Positions 8,697 to 17,029 of a DNA stretch of 64,000 bases are shown in pieces. The DNA is from Vreelandella neptunia. GTDB lineage: Bacteria; Pseudomonadota; Gammaproteobacteria; Pseudomonadales; Halomonadaceae. Numbering within the stretch: position 1 is the stretch's first letter; each line of letters begins with the position of its first letter. The position numbers were made by a program, and so were the translations under genes. The DNA is taken from the NCBI RefSeq assembly GCF_022489065.1, contig NZ_JAKVTW010000015.1, positions 1 through 64,000 of the forward strand. The letters run 5' to 3'. The notes under the pieces were generated by a model. That model saw only the letters and a list, made by a program, of their open reading frames with translations, did no database searches and was not told the DNA's origin.

Positions 8697-9122
8697 CTAT
8701 TTGAGCGCCATTACTAACCCATGGCGGACATACCATACCTGTTCAGCCTGGACGGTGGCGCCTTGGGTGAACCAGCCATTGAGATCACGCAGGCGGCGCT
8801 TTTCGGGTTGCATGGGTACAATCCCACGGCCAACCTCGTTGGCAATGAAGATTAACGACGCATTTAGCGCCTCGGCGCGCTGGCAGAGCGCAGCCATATC
8901 GCCCTGCCACTGTTGGCGCAGAGCATCGTTATCATCACGCTCAAGGGCAGCACCAAGCCACTCAAGCACGCCGGTGATGACAAGCGGGGTATTGGCTACT
9001 AGCGCTTGCTGGCTATCGCTGAAAGGCTGTGCAGCATCAAGCCGCCACCACTGCGCTTTGGGAAAACGTGCGGCTACGGCGTCGCGTTTGCCAGCGCAGG
9101 CACCGCCGATGAAGAGCTGCAT
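8697..9122 (-). CDS. Short CobU-like protein (second paralogue)
   Basis: This is a 141-residue protein related to the adenosylcobinamide kinase/guanylyltransferase family. It starts MQLFIGGACAGKRDAV, a changed P-loop, and keeps the C-terminal NEVGRGIVP motif followed by a KRRLRDLNGWF helix. The central region that carries the guanylylated histidine in standard CobU is missing. I chose the ATG at 9122 because AAGGGG lies about seven bases upstream; the open frame continues to 9206. It overlaps the end of the phosphatase gene by 49 bases and ends the cobT operon. It may be an accessory subunit, a kinase only, or a decaying duplicate. Confidence 0.8.
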   Translation of the reverse strand: MQLFIGGACAGKRDAVAARFPKAQWWRLDAAQPFSDSQQALVANTPLVITGVLEWLGAALERDDNDALRQQWQGDMAALCQRAEALNASLIFIANEVGRGIVPMQPEKRRLRDLNGWFTQGATVQAEQVWYVRHGLVMALK

Positions 9123-9727
9123 TGCCATTCCCCTTTTCCATGTTCGTCTTTTTGATAAATAAGCTGCCAGCGCCTGCCTTGGGCTTGAAGCACCGTGCCA
9201 TCCCAAAAGTGGATCGTTTCAAAACGTCGGCGAAGCTCACGGATCACGCCGCCGTGGGTGACAGCCAGTATCTTTTTGTGACCATTGGCATGAGCATTCG
9301 TCGCCAGATCATGAAGCCAGCCATCCAGACGCTCGCGCAGTTGAGCCGCCGATTCGCCGCCGGGAATTTGCAGCTCACCCACGCTATCAATCCAGGCACG
9401 ATAATGGGATAGGTCTTTCAGCTCGTCATAAACCTTGCCTTCATATTCGCCAAAATCGAGTTCCCGCAGGCGTGGCTCAAGAGTGAGTGGCACGCCAGCC
9501 TTAGCGACGTCAGCCCACGCCAGGGTTTGTTGGCAGCGGTTAAGGTCGCTTGAGTAGATAGCATCGAACGGCTCATCCACCAGTGCGTCACGCAGCAACA
9601 ACAGCCCCGCTTCAGCATCGGGAAACAGCAGCGGAATATCGCGCTGACCTTGATAACGACGCTCTAAATTCCAAGCGGTGATACCATGGCGAACTGCCAC
9701 CAGCTCCACAGTAAGATCAGTAGCCAA
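9074..9727 (-). CDS. cobC: Histidine phosphatase, probable alpha-ribazole phosphatase CobC
   Basis: The family removes phosphate from alpha-ribazole 5'-phosphate or from adenosylcobalamin 5'-phosphate in the nucleotide loop pathway. The 217-residue protein has the phosphohistidine motif VRHGIT near residues 12-17, the SDLNRCQQT segment, the ELDFGEYEG motif and a late THGGVIRE with the second histidine. The start appears to be TTG at 9727, preceded by a GGGGGAG ribosome site. It overlaps cobS upstream and the short CobU-like gene downstream. The B12 role is inferred from its place in the operon, since the fold is shared by many phosphatases. Confidence 0.88.
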   Translation of the reverse strand: MATDLTVELVAVRHGITAWNLERRYQGQRDIPLLFPDAEAGLLLLRDALVDEPFDAIYSSDLNRCQQTLAWADVAKAGVPLTLEPRLRELDFGEYEGKVYDELKDLSHYRAWIDSVGELQIPGGESAAQLRERLDGWLHDLATNAHANGHKKILAVTHGGVIRELRRRFETIHFWDGTVLQAQGRRWQLIYQKDEHGKGEWQCSSSSAVPALANATP

Positions 9728-10434
9728 AGTTCTCCCCCTTCGATGGTGGCGCCTACCATATCGCCATTAATTCCGTTAAACAGTCGCAACATTAGCCAGC
9801 GGATTAGTAACACAAAAACAGTGACCGTTAGCACCATCAACACTATCGCGGGCGCTAGCAGTGCCATCAGCACGATCGGCACCAACGCAAGCGCCACATC
9901 CTGGCCGCTAAGCGACTGCTGCCAGCTCCAGGCCAAGCCCTTCTGCTGGGCGCAGGGTGTTAGCACCAGTAACGCCACGCCTACCCAGCGCCCTAGCGCG
10001 GGGACGACTAATAGCCACCACCAGGGTGCGTGATAAGCCAGCAGTGCCCACAGCAGCACGCCCTTCCAGGCAAGCAGAAACACCAGCGCCAACATACCAA
10101 AGCTGCCGATTTGCGGGTCTTTCATGATTTCCCAACGGCGCGCCAGGGGCTGATTACTGCCCAGCGCATCGGCGATATCCATGGCGCCGTCTAGGTGCAG
10201 CCCACCCGAAATCGCCACCCAAAGGCTTAGCAACGTCAGCGCGGTGATCGGCGCGGGAACTTTGTGCATCCCCATCGCGACCAGCGCTAGCACAGTGCCA
10301 ATCAACAGCCCCACTAACGGATAAGCGCGTACAGCCCATCGTCGGGTTTCAGGGGTCCAGGGCGCAGCGATTGGAATAGGAATTCGCGTTAGAAACTGTA
10401 GCGCCAGCACCACTCCAAACAGCGCGTTTTTCAA
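9664..10434 (-). CDS. cobS: Adenosylcobinamide-GDP ribazoletransferase CobS
   Basis: This integral membrane enzyme joins adenosylcobinamide-GDP with alpha-ribazole (or its phosphate). About 256 residues with several hydrophobic segments carry the N-terminal LQFLTRIPIP motif, the YPLVGLLIG segment and the GLHLDGAMDIADALGS metal-binding motif. The frame is open to an ATG at 10479. A strong AAGGAG lies eight bases before a TTG at 10434, which overlaps the cobU stop as TTGA and starts just before the conserved part, so I prefer that start. It is flanked by cobU upstream and the cobC-like phosphatase downstream. Confidence 0.93.
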   Translation of the reverse strand: MKNALFGVVLALQFLTRIPIPIAAPWTPETRRWAVRAYPLVGLLIGTVLALVAMGMHKVPAPITALTLLSLWVAISGGLHLDGAMDIADALGSNQPLARRWEIMKDPQIGSFGMLALVFLLAWKGVLLWALLAYHAPWWWLLVVPALGRWVGVALLVLTPCAQQKGLAWSWQQSLSGQDVALALVPIVLMALLAPAIVLMVLTVTVFVLLIRWLMLRLFNGINGDMVGATIEGGELWLLILLWSWWQFAMVSPLGI

Positions 10435-11003
10435 AACGACAGCTCCTTCGTTAACAGCACTTTTGCGGGGCGCTTCCACTCAACCGAACAGCCAGCAACC
10501 ACTTCTATTACCGAGTCCGCCTCTTTCGCTAGCCAGCGGTGGGCGCGTTGAAGAAACGCCAGATAACGCCAAGTTTCAGCATCCGAGGGCGGCAGCACTT
10601 CGTTGATATCATTGGAAACAATCACTAGATAGAGGCCGCGCGCTCGGGCATCGGCAAGTGCGCTTGCCAGCAGCGCCAAGCCCTCCTCTTCGCTTAGCTT
10701 ACTGGCATACAGCACTTGGCTGGCCCAGAGCGTTAAGCAATCAAGCAGCACGGCGCTACCATTGGGCACGTTGGCGATCGCTTGATCAATGGCAAGTGGC
10801 TCCTCCAGCGTTTCCCACTGAGTGCTCTGCCACTCCTCTTGTCTGGATTGACGATGACGAGCCACGCGCGCGGCCATTTCGTCGTCGTATACGTCTGCGG
10901 TGGCTAAGTAGTAACAGGGCGAACTGCCCGCGGCATTCACTACCTGCTGCTCAGCGACATCGCTTTTACCCGAACGCGCCCCACCGCTAACGAAGACAAT
11001 CAT
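10431..11003 (-). CDS. cobU: Adenosylcobinamide kinase / phosphate guanylyltransferase CobU
   Basis: It phosphorylates adenosylcobinamide and transfers GMP to it. The 190-residue protein has P-loop GGARSGKS at residues 7-14, the YLATADVYDDEM segment, and RVARHRQSR containing the histidine expected to be guanylylated. LLDCLTLW is also present. The usual NEVGxGIVP motif is replaced by NDINEVLPP, which is unusual and is complemented by the second, shorter CobU-like gene downstream in the operon. It overlaps the aminotransferase-like cobD gene by 17 bases. Confidence 0.92.
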   Translation of the reverse strand: MIVFVSGGARSGKSDVAEQQVVNAAGSSPCYYLATADVYDDEMAARVARHRQSRQEEWQSTQWETLEEPLAIDQAIANVPNGSAVLLDCLTLWASQVLYASKLSEEEGLALLASALADARARGLYLVIVSNDINEVLPPSDAETWRYLAFLQRAHRWLAKEADSVIEVVAGCSVEWKRPAKVLLTKELSF

Positions 11004-12123
11004 TGAGCACCTTTTTCAGCAGGTTGATTAACCGCTGATTAGCAGGCGCATCGCGCAGCGCCACCCTAAGCCATTCGCCATTAAGTCCGGCAAAATTGTG
11101 GGTATGGCGCAGCAGCACGCCGCCGCGCAGTAGCCGCTCAAACAGCGCATCGCTGGTCATTTCGTGGTTAGCGCTAGGACGGATAAGAAAAAAACATGCC
11201 TGGCTGGGCACCACCTCTAAACCCAACTCAGTAAGCGCTTGAGCCATACGCGGGCGCTCACTGGCCAACCACCGCTGGGTACGCCGAGCAAAGGCATCAT
11301 CTTCCAGCAGTGGTGCCACCAATTCAGCCGCCAGGTGATTAACGCTCCAGGGCGGTTGGTGGGCCTGTGCCGCTTGGACTGTGGCTGCATCCGCCAGCAG
11401 GTAGCCCAGCCGGAGACCTGGCAGGGTATAAAATTTGGTCATGGAGCGCAGCAAGATCAGATGCGGATAGCGCGCCAATAACGTTGTCAGCGGTGCCTCA
11501 CCTTGGATGTTATCCACCATATCAATAAAGGCTTCATCGACCACCACGCGACAATTCAAAGCAGCGGTGTGCTCTAGCAGTACCACCATGGTCGAGAAGT
11601 CGATTAGTGTCGCGGTAGGATTATTGGGGCGGCATAGAAACAGCACATCGGTGTCGGTTAATGCTGCCAGCAGCGCATCAATATCCAGACTGAAATCCAG
11701 TGGGGACAGCGGAATCTCGTTGATCGAAAGCCGATGGGCGCAACAGGCGCGGGCATACTCGCCAAAGCTCGGGGTAATAATCGTCGCCCGTTGGCCGGCA
11801 TGCAGTGCAGCGGCTAGAAATATTGCTTCAGCGCCGCCATTCGTCAGTAACACCTGTTCGGGTTGAAGCTGGTGATGGGCGGCGATGGCCTGACGAGCAG
11901 CGGCATAATCCGGCGATGGGTAATGTTCAAGGCCCGCTAGCCGCCGCGTTAGCCAATCGCGTACCCATGCGGGCGGCCCCAGCGGATTGAGGTTGGCGCT
12001 AAAATCTTCCAGGCGGTGGTCGACGGGCAACTCAAAATGGGCAAGCAGTCCTTCGGCTTGGCCGCCATGCCTGGGCCATGGAGAGCCTGTCCATGAAGAG
12101 CTGGGCCATACAGGTGTACTCAT
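10987..12123 (-). CDS. cobD: L-threonine-O-3-phosphate decarboxylase CobD (CobC in the aerobic naming)
   Basis: This PLP enzyme makes (R)-1-amino-2-propanol phosphate, the linker of the nucleotide loop. The 378-residue fold type I aminotransferase-like protein has an N-terminal DFSANLNPLGPP motif, the GGAEAIFLAA segment, CRPNNPT, the VVDEAFIDM segment and the PLP lysine in SMTKFYTLPGLRLGY. The ATG at 12123 overlaps the cbiB stop as ATGA and has an AGGGG site before it, so it is preferred over the longer frame to 12192. The family also contains histidinol-phosphate aminotransferases, but context decides. Confidence 0.93.
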   Translation of the reverse strand: MSTPVWPSSSWTGSPWPRHGGQAEGLLAHFELPVDHRLEDFSANLNPLGPPAWVRDWLTRRLAGLEHYPSPDYAAARQAIAAHHQLQPEQVLLTNGGAEAIFLAAALHAGQRATIITPSFGEYARACCAHRLSINEIPLSPLDFSLDIDALLAALTDTDVLFLCRPNNPTATLIDFSTMVVLLEHTAALNCRVVVDEAFIDMVDNIQGEAPLTTLLARYPHLILLRSMTKFYTLPGLRLGYLLADAATVQAAQAHQPPWSVNHLAAELVAPLLEDDAFARRTQRWLASERPRMAQALTELGLEVVPSQACFFLIRPSANHEMTSDALFERLLRGGVLLRHTHNFAGLNGEWLRVALRDAPANQRLINLLKKVLNDCLR

Positions 12124-13124
12124 AGTCGCCCCTGAAAAGTGAATATTAGCCCAGCGATCACGCCCACTGACAGCAGCAAAAATAGCATCCAAGCGCCGCG
12201 CATTAATCGAAGTGTGGCACTGATATGCATAACCTCAAGTACTTCAAGCGGCTCACCCAGAGTGGCACGATGGGAAGCCACGCCCTGATAGAAATTGGTG
12301 CCGCCCAGTTGCACACCGAGCAACCGGGCGACCATGGCCTCCGGCCAACCGGCGTTAGGGCTCGGGTGACGCGGCGCATCCTGGCAGGTACCGCGCAGTG
12401 CGCCTCGCCAGCGCAGTTTCAATATGCCTGACGCACTGAGTAATAAACCTGCGAGCCATAAATACAGCGCCGTTAAGCGTGCCGGTAGCCAGTTGGCTAT
12501 ATCGTCCAGCTTCGCTGAGGCAAAACCAAAGTCAGCGTAGCGCTCGTTTTTGTAGCCTACCATTGAATCCAGAGTATTCACTGCCTTATACGCCAGGGCT
12601 AGCGGCGCCCCGCCAATCAGGGCAAAAAACAGCGGTGCGGTAATGCCGTCGACAGTGTTTTCAGCCACGGTTTCCACTGTGCCCCGGGTGATCTCTGCCT
12701 CGCCTAAGTGTTGCGTATCGCGCCCGACAATCATCCCCAGCGCCTTGCGTGCGGTAGGTAAATCGCCTTTGGTCAGCGGCGCAACCACGGCGCGGGCTGC
12801 ATCGCCCAGCCCTTTAATAGCCAGCGTGGTGGAGAGCAGCCAAAGCTCTACGATCAGTGCCAAACCGGGATGCAACTGCGTTAGCACCCAGAGCAGCAGC
12901 CAGCTAACTCCCCATACGCCGCCGACCACAATGATACTTAACATGAAACCACTGACTCTGCGCTGTTGCGCCGTGCCGCGATTCCACAGCTGCTCAAAGC
13001 TGCTGATAAACCGCCCGATTAGCACCACTGGATGCGGTATTGAGCGTGGATCGCCAACCACTAAATCGATCGCTATCGCAAGCATCACCAGGACGATACT
13101 TGATAGTGCGAAAGGCATGTTCAT
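12120..13124 (-). CDS. cbiB: Adenosylcobinamide-phosphate synthase CbiB
   Basis: This membrane protein attaches aminopropanol or its phosphate to adenosylcobyric acid. It has 334 residues with several hydrophobic segments; typical motifs are DLVVGDPRSIPHPV near the N-terminus, LGMIVGRDTQHL, the TVETVAENTVDGITAPLFFA segment, and KAVNTLDSMVGYKNERY. ATGA overlaps link it to cbiZ upstream and cobD downstream, so the three are probably translated as a coupled set. Confidence 0.95.
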   Translation of the reverse strand: MNMPFALSSIVLVMLAIAIDLVVGDPRSIPHPVVLIGRFISSFEQLWNRGTAQQRRVSGFMLSIIVVGGVWGVSWLLLWVLTQLHPGLALIVELWLLSTTLAIKGLGDAARAVVAPLTKGDLPTARKALGMIVGRDTQHLGEAEITRGTVETVAENTVDGITAPLFFALIGGAPLALAYKAVNTLDSMVGYKNERYADFGFASAKLDDIANWLPARLTALYLWLAGLLLSASGILKLRWRGALRGTCQDAPRHPSPNAGWPEAMVARLLGVQLGGTNFYQGVASHRATLGEPLEVLEVMHISATLRLMRGAWMLFLLLSVGVIAGLIFTFQGRL

Positions 13125-13813
13125 AGAGGCATCTCATTAGTGCTGGCTAGCGAGTTCAGCGTTGCTTGATAAACCGCCCTTCCAATCGCTCGACCAAGAA
13201 CCGTTCCTGAACCTGCATAGGGAGTGAGTTCTCCGCGCTGGGTGGCTGCCACACAGACACAATCCGTCGACGTGCCGGTAGCCGCTGTCCCGCTAAATGT
13301 ATCGATAACGCCAGCCTTAGAGAGCGCCTTAACCTTAGCCTCTGTAACCGACATACACGCATTCACTAGCGCACCATCGGTCAGTTGGGCGTCGATAAAC
13401 ACAAAAACGTTGATAGTGCCCGCTACTAGGCGGGGATCTTGTGAGTGAAGCGCGGTGATATCCACCGCATTGCCCACCCCCGCTGTCACCAGCGCCATGA
13501 CGCCATGGTCTAACTGCGCCAATGGCATGCTGACGATGGAAGCGTTGCTTAAACGCACTGCAGTCATCATGCCAACGGATGAGGCAGGCAGCCCCTGGGC
13601 AATCAACCAGCCACTAAGATCTGCCTTGGGAGCACGCCCATCGTAACGGTAATCAACATGAAAGTTGGCAAAGTGCCGTTTGCTGCCAAAACCATCGCCT
13701 ATCAGGGCGCTGCTCAGAGTGCGCAGCGGTAACTGAGAGGTTATCGCCAAGCACTGCTCGCTTTGCGAGAGCGTTAATGGCTGGCTGAAGGGAAGCGTTT
13801 CCAACGTGGTCAT
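13121..13813 (-). CDS. cbiZ: Adenosylcobinamide amidohydrolase CbiZ
   Basis: CbiZ cuts the aminopropanol-containing side chain off adenosylcobinamide (and some corrinoids), regenerating adenosylcobyric acid so that the lower ligand can be rebuilt. The 230-residue protein matches the family by the SSALIGDGFG segment, the GVMALVTAGVGNAVD region and the C-terminal GTAATGTSTDCVCVA motif. It lies directly between cobT and cbiB with ATGA overlaps on both sides. Its presence shows that salvage and remodelling of foreign corrinoids is intended. Confidence in family membership is high. Confidence 0.92.
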   Translation of the reverse strand: MTTLETLPFSQPLTLSQSEQCLAITSQLPLRTLSSALIGDGFGSKRHFANFHVDYRYDGRAPKADLSGWLIAQGLPASSVGMMTAVRLSNASIVSMPLAQLDHGVMALVTAGVGNAVDITALHSQDPRLVAGTINVFVFIDAQLTDGALVNACMSVTEAKVKALSKAGVIDTFSGTAATGTSTDCVCVAATQRGELTPYAGSGTVLGRAIGRAVYQATLNSLASTNEMPL

Positions 13814-14859
13814 AGGGCAGCTTTATCACTCACACCGGCATCGGTGAACGTGGCCATTTCTGCCATCATCGCTGCCGCTGCTTGCAGCAACGGGTATGCC
13901 AGCGCAGCGCCGCTGCCTTCACCTAGCCGCATGCTCATATCGAGCAGCGGCCTAGCCTCCAACGCTTTTAACGCCACATCATGGCCGGGCTCCTGGGAGC
14001 GGTGGCCAAATATTAGATAGTCACGCACTGCCGGGGAGATTCGGCAGGCGGTCAGCGCAGCCACGGTGGCAATAAAGCCGTCCACAATGGCGGGTAACCG
14101 CTGAGCCGCTGCGGCCAGATAAGCACCGGTCATCGCGGCAATCTCCAGACCACCCAGTTTGGCGAGCACCTCTAAAGGTGCCAGCGGGTCAGCGTTGCGC
14201 GCAGCGATAGCACGTTCAATCACCGCCACTTTGTGTGCCTGCTGTCGCTCATTAATCCCGGTTCCCGCGCCTACCACGCTTGCCACCGACTCTCCTGTTA
14301 GCACTGCTAATATCGCGCTGCTGGCAGTGGTATTGGCAATGCCCATTTCACCGACGATGAGGCACTTGGCCCCCGCCCTTTTTGCTCGCTCCACGGCTGC
14401 CACACCCACATCTATTGCCTCAATAGCTTCCGCCGTTTGCATTGCGTCCTCCTTCACCATATTCGCTGTGCCATGGCGAACGTTGGCGGAGGTCACCCCC
14501 GTGATTGTTAACGTCGACGCCACGCCAACATCGACTATTTCAACAAGTGCATTAATCTGCCGAGCAAAGACATTAATTGCCGCCCCGCCGTTGGCAAAGT
14601 TGGCCACCATCTGCGCAGTCACTTCTTGCGGGAACGCGGAGACACCTTCAGCCGCCACCCCATGATCCGCGGCAAATACGATAACGGCTGGCGGCGTCAC
14701 GCTGGGCTTGAGCTCACCGGTGATGGCGCTCAGCTGAATGGCTAGCCCCTCCAAAGCACCCAGGCTACCTGGCGGCTTAGTGAGCGTATCCAGATGGCGT
14801 TGTGCTTGTTCACCGGCATGGGAATTAACTGACTGAATGTGGTCAACAATGGCGTGCAT
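13810..14859 (-). CDS. cobT: Nicotinate-nucleotide-dimethylbenzimidazole phosphoribosyltransferase CobT
   Basis: It activates 5,6-dimethylbenzimidazole to alpha-ribazole phosphate using nicotinate mononucleotide. The 349-residue protein has the standard length and motifs: LTKPPGSLGALEGLA near the N-terminus, FAADHGVAAEGVSAFPQEVT, NFANGGAAINV, the EMGIANTTASSA segment with conserved glutamate, and VDGFIATVAAL near the C-terminus. It is the first gene of the eight-gene cob operon. No riboswitch sequence was found between it and the divergent edd gene. Confidence 0.96.
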   Translation of the reverse strand: MHAIVDHIQSVNSHAGEQAQRHLDTLTKPPGSLGALEGLAIQLSAITGELKPSVTPPAVIVFAADHGVAAEGVSAFPQEVTAQMVANFANGGAAINVFARQINALVEIVDVGVASTLTITGVTSANVRHGTANMVKEDAMQTAEAIEAIDVGVAAVERAKRAGAKCLIVGEMGIANTTASSAILAVLTGESVASVVGAGTGINERQQAHKVAVIERAIAARNADPLAPLEVLAKLGGLEIAAMTGAYLAAAAQRLPAIVDGFIATVAALTACRISPAVRDYLIFGHRSQEPGHDVALKALEARPLLDMSMRLGEGSGAALAYPLLQAAAAMMAEMATFTDAGVSDKAAL

Positions 14860-15026
14860 GCAGGCTCCAGCCCACTAGGGGTCATCAAACAATCAAATTC
14901 AGCGCCAAAAGGGTAGCAAAAGCCTGGGTGCTATACTTGCTATTTCCTTAGTGGGTCTTCCACCCTGTCAGGATGTTAGGAATTCATTTAGGTAGTTAGT
15001 GTGGCGTATTTGCCACCCTTCATTCG
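14860..15026. other. cobT/edd divergent intergenic region
   Basis: The 280 bases between the divergent cobT and edd genes must carry promoters for both. The cobT side lacks the cobalamin aptamer signatures found before btuB. A stretch with GTGGG/CCCAC complementarity lies near 14951-14975, but no clear element could be named. The edd side holds two HexR-like sites, listed separately. Confidence 0.4.
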
Positions 15027-15041
15027 GGTAATAAAACTACA
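15027..15041. promoter_or_regulatory. Candidate HexR site 1 upstream of edd
   Basis: GGTAATAAAACTACA matches the TGTARTAAAATTACA-type HexR consensus at 13 of 15 positions. It sits 99 bases before the edd start. HexR is a KDPG-responsive repressor of Entner-Doudoroff genes in gammaproteobacteria; the regulator gene itself is not in this window. Confidence 0.65.
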
Positions 15042-15088
15042 AGTGTGGTTTTTATTGCCGTAAAGTCTCTTAAATCGACGCTAAAAAA

Positions 15089-15103
15089 TGTAAAATAACT
15101 ACA
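15089..15103. promoter_or_regulatory. Candidate HexR site 2 upstream of edd
   Basis: TGTAAAATAACTACA is an imperfect palindrome with both TGTA and TACA half-site ends intact, 37 bases before the edd start, a location suited to blocking transcription. It is the closer of two such sites at this promoter. Confidence 0.7.
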
Positions 15104-15139
15104 ATATTTACTCACCGTCTCTATCATGCAGAGGTCCCT

Positions 15140-17029
15140 ATGCCGAGCTCAACACCTGCCACTCTAAACCCCACCGTTGCTGAGGTTACCCAGCGCATCC
15201 GTGAGCGTTCTGCCGAGCGTCGCGCCCTTTACGAGCGGCGTATGGCTGATCAGCACAAACGTGGCGTGCACCGTGCTGAGCTAAGCTGCGGCAACCTGGC
15301 CCACGGTTTTGCGGCCTGTAACCCGCGTGATAAGAACGAACTCAAGCTGATGAACAGCGCCAACTTAGGGATTATCTCGTCTTACAACGATATGCTCTCG
15401 GCGCACCAGCCGTTTGAAACGTTTCCTGAAACGATTAAAGCAGCCGCCAGTGCCATGGGCTCAACCGCCCAGTTTGCCGGTGGCGTACCCGCTATGTGCG
15501 ACGGCGTGACTCAAGGCCAGCCGGGGATGGAACTTTCCCTGTTTTCTCGCGATGTGATTGCCATGTCCGCGGCCGTTGGCCTCTCGCACAATATGTTTGA
15601 TGCTGCCCTTTATCTGGGTGTATGCGACAAGATAATTCCAGGCTTATTCATCGCTGCCGCACGCTTTGGGCATCTGCCGGCCATGTTTGTCCCCGCGGGC
15701 CCAATGCCCAGCGGCCTGCCTAACAAAGAGAAGGCGCGCGTCCGCCAACTCTACGCAGAAGGTAAAGTGGGCCGCGCCGAGCTGCTTGAAGCCGAGTCGG
15801 AGTCCTACCACAGCCCCGGCACCTGCACCTTCTACGGCACCGCCAACTCCAACCAGCTAATGATGGAGGTGATGGGGCTACACCTGCCCGGCACCTCGTT
15901 TGTAAACCCCGGCACCGAGATGCGCGAAGCACTGACCCGTTACGCCACCGAGCAGGCGATTCGCAACACCGAACCCGGCGGCGACTATCGCCCGTTCTTT
16001 AAACAGATTGATGAGCGCGCGATTGTTAACGCCGTGGTGGGTCTGCTGGCCTCGGGCGGCTCGACCAACCATACCCTCCACCTGATCGCCATGGCCGCCG
16101 CTGCGGGCATTACCCTGAACTGGGATGATTTCACCGACCTTTCGGCGGTTACTCCAAGCCTGATGCAGGTTTACCCTAACGGCCAAGCGGATATCAACCA
16201 CTTCCAAGCGGCGGGCGGCATGAGCTACCTGTTCCGCGAACTGCTAGGCGCTGGCTTGTTACACGGCGATATCCCCACTGTCTTCGGCACAGACCTGACC
16301 GCTTACACCCAGGAACCGTTCCTGGAAGATGGCAAAGTCGTCTGGCATGAAGGCCCCGAAAAAAGCCTTGATGAAGATGTGCTGCGCCCCGTCGCCACGC
16401 CCTTTGCGCCCACCGGTGGTTTGACCGTCATGAAAGGCAACCTGGGTCGCGGTGTGATCAAAGTCTCCGCCGTCACCGAAGAGCATCGGGTGGTAGAAGC
16501 GCCGGTGAAGATCTTTGAAGATCAAAACGAAATGAAGGCCTCCTTTGAGTCCGGTGATCTCGATCGCGATGTGATCGTGGTCGTTCGCTTCCAGGGCCCC
16601 AAAGCCAACGGCATGCCCGAGCTGCATAAGCTGACTCCCTTCTTGGGCGTGCTGCAGGATCGCGGCTTTAAAGTAGCGCTGGTCACCGATGGCCGCATGT
16701 CGGGTGCGTCGGGTAAAGTGCCCGCCTCCATTCATATGAGCCCCGAAGCCCTGGACGGCGGCCCGCTGGCCAAACTGCGCGATGGCGATATTGTACGCTT
16801 GGATGCCAACGCCGGTACGCTGGAAGCCAAAGTCGACCCCGCCACCTGGGCTGAACGGCAACTGGCCATCGGCAACCTGGATCACTACCACGTGGGCTTG
16901 GGTCGCGAGCTGTTTGGTGGCTTCCGCCACCTGGCCATGCGCGGTGAAGAAGGCGCTGGTGTATTCGGTGGCTTTGAAGCCGATGATCTCGCCCGTCAGC
17001 AGGGGCAGATATCAGAAGAGGATGCCTGA
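15140..17029 (+). CDS. edd: Phosphogluconate dehydratase Edd
   Basis: It dehydrates 6-phosphogluconate to KDPG, the first committed step of the Entner-Doudoroff pathway. The 629-residue protein is a full-length IlvD/Edd family enzyme. Expected iron-sulfur cysteines lie in AMCDGVTQG and the LGVCDKI region, and in [29 protein letters not shown] and the C-terminal [16 protein letters not shown] are also present. An AGAGG site precedes the ATG. The stop overlaps the glucokinase start (TGATG), so edd and glk are coupled. Two HexR-like sites lie upstream. Confidence 0.97.
   Translation: MPSSTPATLNPTVAEVTQRIRERSAERRALYERRMADQHKRGVHRAELSCGNLAHGFAACNPRDKNELKLMNSANLGIISSYNDMLSAHQPFETFPETIKAAASAMGSTAQFAGGVPAMCDGVTQGQPGMELSLFSRDVIAMSAAVGLSHNMFDAALYLGVCDKIIPGLFIAAARFGHLPAMFVPAGPMPSGLPNKEKARVRQLYAEGKVGRAELLEAESESYHSPGTCTFYGTANSNQLMMEVMGLHLPGTSFVNPGTEMREALTRYATEQAIRNTEPGGDYRPFFKQIDERAIVNAVVGLLASGGSTNHTLHLIAMAAAAGITLNWDDFTDLSAVTPSLMQVYPNGQADINHFQAAGGMSYLFRELLGAGLLHGDIPTVFGTDLTAYTQEPFLEDGKVVWHEGPEKSLDEDVLRPVATPFAPTGGLTVMKGNLGRGVIKVSAVTEEHRVVEAPVKIFEDQNEMKASFESGDLDRDVIVVVRFQGPKANGMPELHKLTPFLGVLQDRGFKVALVTDGRMSGASGKVPASIHMSPEALDGGPLAKLRDGDIVRLDANAGTLEAKVDPATWAERQLAIGNLDHYHVGLGRELFGGFRHLAMRGEEGAGVFGGFEADDLARQQGQISEEDA

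Noticed and set aside
14945..14985. A possible riboswitch-like stretch before cobT
   Set aside because: It lacks the cobalamin core sequences seen at 8405-8590.
16259..16930. A 223-residue frame antisense to edd
   Set aside because: Long antisense frames are common in GC-rich genes; edd is certain here.
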